Below the pieces are notes generated by a model. That model was not told where the DNA came from. It did not search any database and saw nothing but the letters and a program-made list of their open reading frames with translations. The position numbers and the translations under genes were made by a program. DNA of 64,000 nucleotides, taken from contig NZ_JAGGKP010000007.1 of NCBI RefSeq assembly GCF_017873765.1, forward strand, positions 62,001-126,000, given 5' to 3'. Below are positions 51,914 through 63,489 of the stretch, piece after piece (position 1 is the first letter of the stretch; the number at the start of each line of letters is the position of its first letter). Source of the DNA: Paenibacillus sediminis (GTDB lineage: Bacteria > Bacillota > Bacilli > Paenibacillales > Paenibacillaceae).

Positions 51914-53050
51914 CTATATTGTTGCCGCTTTTCTCGATTTAAAATCGACATCTTTGTAGTACATATCTTTTACAAGCAAGTTAGGTCCGCAGCAGTTCGC
52001 GGTATCGCAGAAACAATTCACCGTTTTATTTAATGGATGCTCGGATAACCATTTTTCAAAAATATCATCGAGCTTCTCGTCCTTTACATTACCGAAGGAA
52101 GGTACTGCTGCGAAATCCGTTACATATACGTTACCCGTAAATAGATTGACATTGACACGGTTTCTTCCGTCAGGATCATTTCGGACTGTTACATTCGGTT
52201 CGTTACGTAGCCGTTTAATCAGTTTCAGATCCTCTTCGCTGTTGCTGCAAGCGAAAAACGGCAGTGTGCCAAACAACATCCAAATGTCTTTGTTCCGATG
52301 ATCCAGTAAATCATAAATGGCTGTCCGCATCTCATCTAGTGACAACATTGGAAGGCTTACAGCAAAGTCAGCAGCGTACATTGGATGTACTTCATGACGT
52401 TTAGATCCCATTTCAGTAATAAGCTGATGAATTTGCGGCAGCTTCTTATGTGTTCGGAAATTAATCATGGACTCTGCTGAAATATACATCCCTTGTTCGC
52501 TAAGACTGCGCGCATTTTCGATCATCGTCTCATACAATTTTACAGCTGTCTCACGCTTTACCGGATGGTTGCTGTTCGCAAAGCCCACTTGATGGAAATC
52601 ATCCGCATTTATGTAGTTAAACGAAATATGCATCACATCTAAATAAGGCAGCATCTTCTCGTAACGGCTAATATCCAGTGTAAGGTTTGAATTAATTTGC
52701 GTGCGAATTCCGCGCTCTTTGGCATATTTCAGAAGCGGAACAATCGTTTCGTTGACTGTTTTTTCGCGGAAGGACGGTTCACCGCCAGTTAAACTGATCG
52801 TTTGCAGATGCTCTACTTCATCAAGCCGTTTTAATATTAATGACAGCGGGATCTGCTCAGGATCTTTAAGAGCAAGCATATCGCCTACAGCACAATGCTC
52901 ACATCGCATATTACACAGATGAGTCACCGTCATTTCTACACTCGTAAGTGTATGCTTTCCGTATTTTCGAAGCGAATTTATTGGATCCCACGGATCATAA
53001 TCAGGCGATATCCCCTGTAACGTGTAAGACTGTTCTGTTGAAATACTCAT
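51914..53050 (-). CDS. yfkAB: Radical SAM/CxCxxxxC motif protein YfkAB
   Basis: 378 residues. The radical SAM [4Fe-4S] motif CNMRCEHC (about 47-54) and the C-terminal CFCDTANCC (CxCxxxxC) are diagnostic. YfkAB enzymes have an unknown target; the C-terminal cysteines may bind a second cluster. AAAGGTGATTATAT precedes the ATG. Downstream gap to the CNNM gene is about 30 bases. Confidence 0.94.
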   Translation of the reverse strand: MSISTEQSYTLQGISPDYDPWDPINSLRKYGKHTLTSVEMTVTHLCNMRCEHCAVGDMLALKDPEQIPLSLILKRLDEVEHLQTISLTGGEPSFREKTVNETIVPLLKYAKERGIRTQINSNLTLDISRYEKMLPYLDVMHISFNYINADDFHQVGFANSNHPVKRETAVKLYETMIENARSLSEQGMYISAESMINFRTHKKLPQIHQLITEMGSKRHEVHPMYAADFAVSLPMLSLDEMRTAIYDLLDHRNKDIWMLFGTLPFFACSNSEEDLKLIKRLRNEPNVTVRNDPDGRNRVNVNLFTGNVYVTDFAAVPSFGNVKDEKLDDIFEKWLSEHPLNKTVNCFCDTANCCGPNLLVKDMYYKDVDFKSRKAATI

Positions 53051-53145
53051 ATATAATCACCTTTTTTCTTTAAAATAAATCAAAAAATCCACTTGTTATA
53101 TGATACCATGAACTTCATAATAACTGCAGTCACGGACAAAATGAA

Positions 53146-53176
53146 TAACCCGTCCTTATTTCAAAGACGGGTTACT
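53146..53176 (-). terminator. Terminator after uppP
   Basis: AACCCGTC (53147-53154) pairs with GACGGGTT (53166-53173) around an 11-base loop. Confidence 0.75.
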
Positions 53177-53197
53177 CTGCCTTAGTTCTTTGTTATA

Positions 53198-54028
53198 TTA
53201 ACGTATAACGAATAGCCAAAATATAGCTGCGAGAACGAAACGGTAATAAGCAAAGTGGCGGAGCTGAATCTTTTGAATCCATCTAAGGAAGCCAAGCACA
53301 ACGATATATGCCACTACGAATGAAACGATAAATCCAACAATGAAATAACCGATCGTGTCCGCTGTGAAATTTTTATAAGAATCCAGCAGTTCATAACCGG
53401 AAGCAGCACACATAATCGGAATGGCAATCAAGAAAGAAAAATCTGAGGAAGCTTTGTAGCTAACCCCGCTTAGCATTCCTCCGGACATTGTAGATCCGGA
53501 ACGAGAGAAACCAGGCCAAATGACAGATAAAATTTGATAGAGGCCAATAAGAAGAGACTGCTTGTACGAAATATCGTCAATCTCATGGGCAGTAACTTTT
53601 GCTTTGTTCTTCGAATACCACTCAGCAAAAATCATAAACAGACCGCCAACAACAAGTGCCCACAGTACCGTTGCGGTTGAACTAAACAACGATTTAATAT
53701 AGTCCTTCGCAAAAAAAGCAACGATCAGCGCAGGTGCAATACCTAGAAAGACATGAATAATATTCAGTCTATTGCGAGGAGCTATCTTCTTCGAGATCGG
53801 CTCTGTGCGGTTAAATCCAAGTAAATTGGCAATACGCTCACGATACACTAAAGCAATCGCTAAAATGGCGCCTAACTGAATAACGACTTCAAAAGTACTA
53901 AGCAGCGGATCTTCTTGGTTATACCCAAATATCTTTGACGTTAGAATCATATGTCCAGTTGAAGAGACAGGAATAAATTCAGTTAATCCCTCTACGATCC
54001 CCAGTATAATTGCAATAAAAAAATCCAT
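53198..54028 (-). CDS. uppP: Undecaprenyl-diphosphatase UppP (BacA)
   Basis: 276 residues, about eight membrane helices. Motif EGLTEFIPVSSTGH (15-28) and PGFSRSGSTM (about 161-170) form the two active-site motifs. Removes phosphate from undecaprenyl-PP to recycle the lipid carrier for wall polymers; also gives bacitracin resistance. Lies next to a 5'-nucleotidase gene. Confidence 0.97.
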   Translation of the reverse strand: MDFFIAIILGIVEGLTEFIPVSSTGHMILTSKIFGYNQEDPLLSTFEVVIQLGAILAIALVYRERIANLLGFNRTEPISKKIAPRNRLNIIHVFLGIAPALIVAFFAKDYIKSLFSSTATVLWALVVGGLFMIFAEWYSKNKAKVTAHEIDDISYKQSLLIGLYQILSVIWPGFSRSGSTMSGGMLSGVSYKASSDFSFLIAIPIMCAASGYELLDSYKNFTADTIGYFIVGFIVSFVVAYIVVLGFLRWIQKIQLRHFAYYRFVLAAIFWLFVIR

Positions 54029-54101
54029 TTTTTCCTCCTCATATTCTTCTTCATTTTTGATTCAAATATATGCTTTCTTTGCGAACTCATGAATAACTTG
54101 T

Positions 54102-55538
54102 CTAAACCGAAATCCATCTAGACTGAAAGCTTTGATTAATAGCTTCGGGCGTCTGCAGCTCCATTCGAAGCAAATCTCTTATAAATTCAGGCAGCATATA
54201 TTGTTTGTCTGTACTTTCCTTCAATCGCTCATAGCCAACCCCGAACGTAAACATATCTAATGTTCCAACATCATAGTAATGTTCAGGGTTCAGCATCTGG
54301 CCGTTAACTCGTACTTCAATTATTCTATCATAAGGTGTACGGTCCGGGTCAAATATAACCTTCATCCCATCTACACACAATGTGCCTAACACTTTGCCTC
54401 GAAAACCAAAGCCTTGAATCACCTTCATCGTATATTCTGGCAGCAATGATTGTTCTAAGCTGTATATAATATCACTGCCTTTAAGTTTGAGACGGACTGG
54501 ATTTATGGGTGAAGGGCACAGTGCGTGCAGCATTTCCTCCGTGATTCGTCCTTGAGGAAGATTCCCTAACAGTTGCCCTGCATTAACTAACGAAATCTCA
54601 CTGCCTGTGAAGCGTCTAACGGACTGAGCAAGCAAATTTCCAAACGCCGATTCATGGGTATAATCAATCGTAAGTGTACGATCCATTACAGTAACCGTAC
54701 GATCTAGATTATCTCTGGCAAGCTTGCCATGAGCAGCAATAGCATCCGTGATCATCGTGTCTTCTTCTCCAGCGTCGACCGGAATCGTACCACCCTGAAT
54801 GACATGCCAATGTCCAGATTCAGCTGACTTCTCAACGACTACTTTCCCTATAAATTGTCCGAACTTACCTGCAGCGCAAATAGCGGTTTTCCCAACAAAT
54901 ACAGGTTCTTCGAGCAAATGGTGCGTATGTCCGCCAAGAATGAGATCAATTTCAGGGCACGCTTTAGCAAGCCGCTGATCTGTATTAAATCCAAGATGTG
55001 ACAATACCATAAGAAAATCATACTTGCCTTGTAACTTTTCGATTTCTGCTGTCAGCGCATGAATCGGATCAACGATATCCCAGCCAAGCAATCTATAGAA
55101 ATCAGTGAATGGAGCAGTTGCTCCAATCATCGCAATTCGGCAGCTGCCTTTACGCAATATGAAATGTTCCAGCATCCATTTCGGCGTCTCGCCTGTCGTC
55201 ATCTCGCGTACATTGCTGCATATCACAGGGCAGATCAGATCGCTGTACGTCTTCTCTAATGTACCCGGAGTAAAGGTCAATCCCTCGTTATTGCCGATTG
55301 TGATACCATCATAGCTCATTAGATTCAGCAGGTCCACATTTGCACCGCCTAGAGTCCCTTCAGTTTCGACAGACATTCGGTCCATATGATCTCCGATGTC
55401 TAATAGAATCACTTCCTCCTCAGCAGCCAGCTTGCGCTCCTGACGAATAAGAGCAGCGATCCGGCCAGCTCGCTCAAAATGACTATGTAAATCATTCGTA
55501 TGAAGAATGGTAAACTTCTGATGTTCGAAGTCTGACAT
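54102..55538 (-). CDS. Bifunctional metallophosphatase/5'-nucleotidase (YunD-like)
   Basis: About 478 residues from the ATG at 55538 (GAGGAGGG upstream). A metallophosphoesterase domain (about 1-240; TILHTNDLHSHFE, LLDIGDHMD, IGNNEG and LILGGHTH metal motifs) is followed by a C-terminal 5'-nucleotidase domain (about 270-470, with NAGQLLG and YDVGTLDMFTFG). No signal peptide, so it is cytoplasmic, as for YunD. Likely hydrolyses nucleotides or NAD-type metabolites. Confidence 0.92.
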   Translation of the reverse strand: MSDFEHQKFTILHTNDLHSHFERAGRIAALIRQERKLAAEEEVILLDIGDHMDRMSVETEGTLGGANVDLLNLMSYDGITIGNNEGLTFTPGTLEKTYSDLICPVICSNVREMTTGETPKWMLEHFILRKGSCRIAMIGATAPFTDFYRLLGWDIVDPIHALTAEIEKLQGKYDFLMVLSHLGFNTDQRLAKACPEIDLILGGHTHHLLEEPVFVGKTAICAAGKFGQFIGKVVVEKSAESGHWHVIQGGTIPVDAGEEDTMITDAIAAHGKLARDNLDRTVTVMDRTLTIDYTHESAFGNLLAQSVRRFTGSEISLVNAGQLLGNLPQGRITEEMLHALCPSPINPVRLKLKGSDIIYSLEQSLLPEYTMKVIQGFGFRGKVLGTLCVDGMKVIFDPDRTPYDRIIEVRVNGQMLNPEHYYDVGTLDMFTFGVGYERLKESTDKQYMLPEFIRDLLRMELQTPEAINQSFQSRWISV

Positions 55539-55662
55539 GAGTCGTGTCCCTCCTCTTCGAGTCATATCTTAGTTCAAATCTTTAAAGCCTTAGCATAACA
55601 TTTTGAAGTAAAGAATGATATATTTGAAGAGTTAATAAGTTTTATAATGAGGTGGAACCCTG

Positions 55663-56394
55663 ATGGATCACAATATCATTTCAATACATCTGTTTGCAGG
55701 ATTAGCCGAACGACTGCGCACTTCTGTTCTTCAATTTCCTATTCAAGAAACTGGCATAACAGTAGAACAATTAAAATTACGTCTTTGTGAGTCGTACGCT
55801 GATGCATCACAGCTCATATCGATCTCTTTTGTCGCCGTCAATCAGCAGTACGCTACTAAGGATACCATGATCACTCCTAATGATGAAGTAGCTCTTATTC
55901 CCCCAGTTTCTGGAGGGGACGGAACTTCGAAGGACACTTACAGCTCAGATGACGGATTATACACAATAACGTCATTGCCCTTATCTGTTGAAGAAATATC
56001 TAAAAAAGTCATTACCGCAAACCACGGTGCAACGCTGTCCTTCATTGGAACGACTCGTGAGATGACTGGAGAACTGCGAACCGTCTATCTTGAATATGAA
56101 GCGTACATACCGATGGCACTATCTATGATGCAGCAAATTGGCGATGAAATTGAGGGAAAATGGCCAGGTACACGTATCGCTATTGGACATCGAATCGGAA
56201 AAGTCGACATCACCGAGATCAGTGTCGTTATCGCCGTCTCTTCCCCGCACCGGAGCGAATGTTATGAAGCCAGCCGCTACGCAATCGATCGCCTTAAACA
56301 TATCGTTCCTATTTGGAAGAAGGAGATTTGGGATGACGGATCAGAATGGCAAGGGCATCAGTTAGGACCTTGGGACCCAACGGCTTCCATCTAA
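55663..56394 (+). CDS. MoaD-MoaE fusion (molybdopterin synthase, both subunits)
   Basis: 243 residues. The first 80 are MoaD-like (ubiquitin fold ending in ALIPPVSGGDG), and the rest (about 95-240) is MoaE-like, with GATLSFIGTTREMTG, LEYEAYIPMA and IAIGHRIGKVDI. Molybdopterin synthase turns precursor Z into molybdopterin, and MoaD must carry a C-terminal thiocarboxylate on Gly-Gly. Here the Gly-Gly is internal, so cleavage is needed for this chemistry unless done otherwise. Family known as MoaX-type fusion in mycobacteria. No other moa genes in the window. Confidence 0.93.
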   Translation: MDHNIISIHLFAGLAERLRTSVLQFPIQETGITVEQLKLRLCESYADASQLISISFVAVNQQYATKDTMITPNDEVALIPPVSGGDGTSKDTYSSDDGLYTITSLPLSVEEISKKVITANHGATLSFIGTTREMTGELRTVYLEYEAYIPMALSMMQQIGDEIEGKWPGTRIAIGHRIGKVDITEISVVIAVSSPHRSECYEASRYAIDRLKHIVPIWKKEIWDDGSEWQGHQLGPWDPTASI

Positions 56395-56471
56395 AGAACT
56401 AGTTATTGTCAATCTATATATTAACTGCTATGATTGATAGTAAAATTATGTATATAGAGGTGCGTATTCCC

Positions 56472-57521
56472 TTGAGAGCACATGTTACCGAAATTAAACC
56501 AGGGGACGTTTTGCAAACTGACACATTCAACGAGTATGGCCTCCATGTTCTTCCTAAAGGAACAAAACTAGGTCAGGACGACATTTCAAAATTATTTCAA
56601 TTTGGAATTGATTACGTTGATATTGAAGTAAGGCAAACGGACATTACGGTTCAAACGCCGAGTTCGATTGCTGAAAACGTCCACAAAGCAAAAGCGTCTA
56701 TCGATCAAGCAATGGACGGGTTTGAACAATTATTCTTGGAAGCGTTATCCACTGGCAAAATTAATGAATCCGTGGTAGATGATACGCTTGAACCTTTAGT
56801 TGATCAATTAGTTGGTCAAAGTGACGTCGTTTCTCTGCTTCTCATGGTAAACGATGATGACGACTACACCTATAAACACTCGATGCAAGTGAGCATGCTG
56901 TCTTATTATATCGCTGGCTGGCTTGGATATTCCAAAGAAGAAGCTTACGCCGCCGGTAAAGCGGGATACTTGCATGATATCGGTAAATCTCTCATTCCTT
57001 CCGAAATTCTAAAAAAACCAGGCAAACTAACACCAGAAGAATTCGAAACAATGAAGCTTCACACCACATACGGCTATGACATTATTATGGATTCAATTGG
57101 AGATGAACGAACAGCGCTTGTCGCCCTTCAACACCATGAACGCGAAGATGGAACGGGTTATCCTAAGCAGCTCCGAGAGGGCGAAATTCATCCTTTCGCC
57201 AAAATCACTGCTGTTGCTGATGTATATAGTGCAATGACATCGAATCGGATCTATCAGAGCAAACGTGAACTGTTATCCGTTTTACAAGAAATGTTCGAGC
57301 TTAGCTTTGGCAATAAATTGAATGCAACAGCAACCCAAGTCTTCATTCAACATATGCTACCTAACTTCATTGGGAAGAAAGTTGTCTTAACGAATGGCGA
57401 GACAGGCACGATTGTGATGACAAATCCTGCTGATTTCTTTAGACCGCTCATTCAGACAGAACAACGTTTTACGGATTTATCCAAAGAGCGCAGCATCGCA
57501 ATAGAACGTGTATTTATCTAA
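56472..57521 (+). CDS. HD-GYP domain protein (putative c-di-GMP phosphodiesterase)
   Basis: About 349 residues. The TTG at 56472 is chosen because GAGGTG lies 9 bases upstream, although ATG and TTG codons further upstream are in frame. N-terminal domain (about 1-95) has DUF3391-like form, and the HD-GYP domain follows (about 125-310; YLHDIGKSLIP, HHEREDGTGYP and ITAVADVYSAMT). Likely breaks down cyclic di-GMP. Ends at a terminator. Confidence 0.88.
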   Translation: MRAHVTEIKPGDVLQTDTFNEYGLHVLPKGTKLGQDDISKLFQFGIDYVDIEVRQTDITVQTPSSIAENVHKAKASIDQAMDGFEQLFLEALSTGKINESVVDDTLEPLVDQLVGQSDVVSLLLMVNDDDDYTYKHSMQVSMLSYYIAGWLGYSKEEAYAAGKAGYLHDIGKSLIPSEILKKPGKLTPEEFETMKLHTTYGYDIIMDSIGDERTALVALQHHEREDGTGYPKQLREGEIHPFAKITAVADVYSAMTSNRIYQSKRELLSVLQEMFELSFGNKLNATATQVFIQHMLPNFIGKKVVLTNGETGTIVMTNPADFFRPLIQTEQRFTDLSKERSIAIERVFI

Positions 57522-57543
57522 TTTCATATTCAGAGACAATAAT

Positions 57544-57580
57544 AAAGCAGGTTCCTTTTGAATGAGGAACCTGCTTTGTG
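57544..57580 (+). terminator. Terminator after the HD-GYP gene
   Basis: AAAGCAGGTTCCT pairs with AGGAACCTGCTTT (57544-57577) around a short loop. Confidence 0.88.
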
Positions 57581-57598
57581 ATGTGATATTAATTCAAG

Positions 57599-57629
57599 AA
57601 AAAAACACTGCCAGCAATTAAGCCGGCAG
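57599..57629 (-). terminator. Terminator after the YjcZ gene
   Basis: CTGCCAGC (57608-57615) pairs with GCCGGCAG (57622-57629), with one mismatch; the minus strand continues GTGTTTTTTTC. Confidence 0.75.
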
Positions 57630-57673
57630 AGTTAGACTGGAGAAAGGGGAACTAATGGCTGCTAATCAGTTAA

Positions 57674-57787
57674 TCAATATAGAATAGTACGTGCGATGAT
57701 AACTAACAAAATAAAGAGAACTAATATGGCACCTGTTGATGTAAACATCCCATGTCCGTATCCATATCCTCCAACGGCTCCACCCAT
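57674..57787 (-). CDS. YjcZ family sporulation peptide, 37 residues
   Basis: Start at the ATG at 57787 with GAAGGAGGG six bases upstream. Begins GGAVGGYGYGHGMFT and ends with a hydrophobic helix ILVLFILLVIIARTILY, typical of YjcZ/YdgB-type tiny spore membrane peptides. A long in-frame extension upstream is not coding. Found in many spore-formers; function unknown. Confidence 0.87.
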   Translation of the reverse strand: MGGAVGGYGYGHGMFTSTGAILVLFILLVIIARTILY

Positions 57788-57902
57788 GTATATCCCTCCT
57801 TCAGATTTAAGGTACATCATAAAATATGTACAAAAAAAGAAAATGCGAGGGGTATTGTCCCTAAAGTTTAAAAAATAAAGAAAAGAAGCCAGTGTAAAAA
57901 TA

Positions 57903-57961
57903 AAATACGTGTCCGAGCGACTTGAACACAATAGTGTGAAAGTCACAGCAGACACGTATTT
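57903..57961 (-). terminator. Terminator after sufB
   Basis: AAATACGTGTC (57903-57913) pairs with GACACGTATTT (57951-57961), with an inner GACTT/AAGTC stem. The minus strand continues in a T-rich tail. Confidence 0.8.
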
Positions 57962-57999
57962 ACAAATTACATATAAGAGTGAAGACGATACAACAAGAA

Positions 58000-59397
58000 T
58001 TACCCGATACTGCCTTCCATTTCGAACTTGATCAAGCGGTTCATTTCTACTGCATATTCCATAGGAAGTTCTTTCGTAAATGGCTCAATAAAGCCCATAA
58101 CGATCATTTGGGTCGCTTCAGCTTCAGTCAAGCCGCGGCTCATCAAATAGAACAATTGCTCTTCAGACACTTTGGATACGGTAGCTTCATGCTCCAAAGT
58201 AACGTTATCATTCATAATCTCGTTATAAGGAATCGTATCTGAAGTCGATTCATTATCAAGAATGAGCGTATCACATTTAATGTTCGATTTAGCACCTTCT
58301 GCATTGCGTCCGAAGGAAGCAAGACCGCGGTATGTTACTTTACCGCCATGTTTACTAATCGATTTAGAAACGATTGTAGATGTTGTGTCCGGTGCAAGGT
58401 GAATCATTTTCGCACCAGCATCTTGATGCTGTCCTTTACCTGCAACAGCGATAGATAATACGCTGCCTTTAGCGCCGCGGCCTTTCAGGATAACGGCTGG
58501 GTATTTCATGGTCAATTTGGAACCGATATTGCCATCGACCCATTCCATCGTTGCGTTTTCTTCTGCAACCGCACGTTTGGTAACCAGGTTGTAAATGTTA
58601 GGCGCCCAGTTTTGAATCGTTGTATAACGAACGCGAGCATTTTTCTTAGCGATAATTTCGACAACGGCACTGTGCAAGGAGTTCGTGCTGTATATTGGAG
58701 CTGTACATCCCTCAACATAGTGTACGAAGCTGTCTTCATCCGCAATAATGAGCGTACGTTCGAATTGACCCATATTTTCGGAGTTAATCCGGAAGTAAGC
58801 TTGAAGGGGAATTTCACATTTAACGCCTTTTGGAACATAAATGAAGCTTCCGCCGGACCATACTGCACTGTTCAGTGCTGCGAACTTATTGTCCGCTGCC
58901 GGTACAACTGTACCAAAATATTCTTTAAAGATTTCCGGATGCTCTCTAAGCGCAGTATCTGTATCTGTAAAGATAACACCTTGCTCTTCGAGATCTTTTT
59001 GCATACTGTGGTAGACAACCTCAGATTCATACTGAGCAGAAACGCCGGCCAAAAATTTTTGTTCTGCTTCAGGAATACCGAGCTTATCGAATGTTTCTTT
59101 AATTTCTGCAGGAACCTCTTCCCACGTTTTACCTTGCTTTTCAGAAGGTTTTACATAATATTGAATATCGTTGAAATCAAGCTCATCGAGATTGCCGCCC
59201 CAACGAGGAAGCGCCATCTTCTCAAATTGCTCTAGTGATTTAAGGCGGAAATTAAGCATCCACTCAGGCTCACCTTTAATGCGGGAAATTTCTTCAACGA
59301 TTTCACGGCTAAGCCCTTTACCGGACTGGAAGACCGCTTTGTGCTCATCCCTAAAACCGTATTTGTACTCTTCTATTTCAGGTGCCTTTTTAGCCAT
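58000..59397 (-). CDS. sufB: Fe-S cluster assembly protein SufB
   Basis: 465 residues from the ATG at 59397 (GGAGGT upstream). Part of the SufBCD scaffold that builds Fe-S clusters. Beta-helix core with [13 protein letters not shown] (about 225-237), [20 protein letters not shown] and the C-terminal [21 protein letters not shown]. Length is usual. Last gene in sufCDSUB, after sufU. Confidence 0.97.
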   Translation of the reverse strand: MAKKAPEIEEYKYGFRDEHKAVFQSGKGLSREIVEEISRIKGEPEWMLNFRLKSLEQFEKMALPRWGGNLDELDFNDIQYYVKPSEKQGKTWEEVPAEIKETFDKLGIPEAEQKFLAGVSAQYESEVVYHSMQKDLEEQGVIFTDTDTALREHPEIFKEYFGTVVPAADNKFAALNSAVWSGGSFIYVPKGVKCEIPLQAYFRINSENMGQFERTLIIADEDSFVHYVEGCTAPIYSTNSLHSAVVEIIAKKNARVRYTTIQNWAPNIYNLVTKRAVAEENATMEWVDGNIGSKLTMKYPAVILKGRGAKGSVLSIAVAGKGQHQDAGAKMIHLAPDTTSTIVSKSISKHGGKVTYRGLASFGRNAEGAKSNIKCDTLILDNESTSDTIPYNEIMNDNVTLEHEATVSKVSEEQLFYLMSRGLTEAEATQMIVMGFIEPFTKELPMEYAVEMNRLIKFEMEGSIG

Positions 59398-59432
59398 ATT
59401 TCTCAACCTCCCTATTTCATTAGTAGTTATTA

Positions 59433-62366
<2,934 letters not shown>

Positions 62367-62387
62367 ATACGATTCCTCCTCCTTAAC

Positions 62388-63170
62388 TTACGCTTCTTGA
62401 CCTACAGTTTCGTCTACAATACCTAGTTCTTCTTTAACCCAATCATAGCCTTCAGCTTCCAGGCGTTCAGCAAGTTCAGGACCGCCGGATTTTACGATAC
62501 GTCCTTGCATCATGACGTGTACAAAATCAGGTTTTACATAGTTAAGCAAACGTTGATAGTGAGTGATAATGAGGAAGCCGCGCTCTTCACTGCGCATTGC
62601 ATTTACACCGTTCGCAACAATTTTGAGTGCGTCTATATCAAGACCAGAGTCGATTTCGTCCAAAATAACGATCTTCGGTTCAAGCAGCATCATTTGCAAA
62701 ATTTCGTTACGTTTTTTCTCACCGCCTGAGAAACCTTCATTTAAATAACGATGAGCGAACTCAGGATTCATTTCGAGCTCTTTCATTTTGCTTTCCATTT
62801 GACGGATAAATTTAATGAGCGAAATTTCATTGCCCTCTTCGCGGCGAGCATTAATTGCACTGCGCAAGAAGTCAGAGTTCGTTACACCAGCAATTTCACT
62901 TGGATATTGCATTGCCAAAAACAGACCTGCACGCGCACGCTCGTCTACTGCCATTTCAAGCACATCTTCGTCGTTCAAAGTTACTTTACCAGCAGTAACT
63001 TCATATTTAGGATGTCCCATCAAAGTTGAAGCCAGCGTACTTTTACCTGTACCGTTCGGTCCCATGATCGCGTGAATTTCTCCGCCCTTTATTTCAAGAT
63101 TAATTCCTTTCAGAATTTCCTTGCCTTCGATTGTACTTTTCAAGCCTTCAATGACGAATTTTGTTGACAT
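62388..63170 (-). CDS. sufC: Fe-S cluster assembly ATPase SufC
   Basis: 260 residues. Soluble ABC ATPase: Walker A GPNGTGKST, signature FSGGEKKRNEI, Walker B IVILDEIDSGLD. Powers SufBD conformational changes. First gene of the operon; GGAGGG is 10 bases upstream. A putative promoter and repeat are in the gap before it. Confidence 0.97.
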   Translation of the reverse strand: MSTKFVIEGLKSTIEGKEILKGINLEIKGGEIHAIMGPNGTGKSTLASTLMGHPKYEVTAGKVTLNDEDVLEMAVDERARAGLFLAMQYPSEIAGVTNSDFLRSAINARREEGNEISLIKFIRQMESKMKELEMNPEFAHRYLNEGFSGGEKKRNEILQMMLLEPKIVILDEIDSGLDIDALKIVANGVNAMRSEERGFLIITHYQRLLNYVKPDFVHVMMQGRIVKSGGPELAERLEAEGYDWVKEELGIVDETVGQEA

Positions 63171-63296
63171 GCTTTATTTTCCCTCCATTTAATATTGTTA
63201 GCATTCATAATAACTGAAATAGCATATATAAACAGAGAATTCAGCTCTCTGGTTACATGTAGATCATAATAAATATCAGATTAGAATAATTTTAAT

Positions 63297-63350
63297 TGAT
63301 TCTCACTGATTCTCATCTATTTTATAATAAAATGAAATCATTAGCAACAA
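63297..63350 (-). promoter_or_regulatory. Putative sufC promoter with Fur-like repeat at the start site
   Basis: On the minus strand -35 TTGTTG (63350-63345), 18-base spacer and -10 TATAAA (63326-63321). TGAGAATCA occurs twice, 10 bp apart (63315-63307 and 63305-63297), starting just after the -10 and overlapping the expected start. The half-site is like the Fur box TGAGAATCATT. The rest of 63171-63440 is A+T-rich with no other gene seen. Confidence 0.55.
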
Positions 63351-63440
63351 GACAAGCCTTGCATTAACCTAATTTTCATACTATAAAAGTTTGACAAAGA
63401 TGAATTGAATTCATACCTTGCCAGTGTACGTATGAACCGC

Positions 63441-63484
63441 AAAAAGCAAGTACTGACTTTCATGAAAGTCCAGTCTTGCTTTTT
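63441..63484. terminator. Strong bidirectional terminator between sufC leader and DUF1802 gene
   Basis: AAAAAGCAAG (63441-63450) pairs with CTTGCTTTTT (63475-63484), and GACTTT/AAAGTC plus ACTG/CAGT fill the inner stem. About 20 bp in all. Ends the DUF1802 transcript. Confidence 0.92.
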
Positions 63485-63489
63485 CGTAG

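Noticed and set aside
57788..57955. Upstream extension of the YjcZ peptide
   Set aside because: Sequence is Phe/Ser-rich, without family similarity, and a strong GAAGGAGGG site precedes the internal ATG.
63171..63440. Small RNA or riboswitch upstream of sufC
   Set aside because: Only a plausible promoter and a short direct repeat could be supported; no structured element was recognised.
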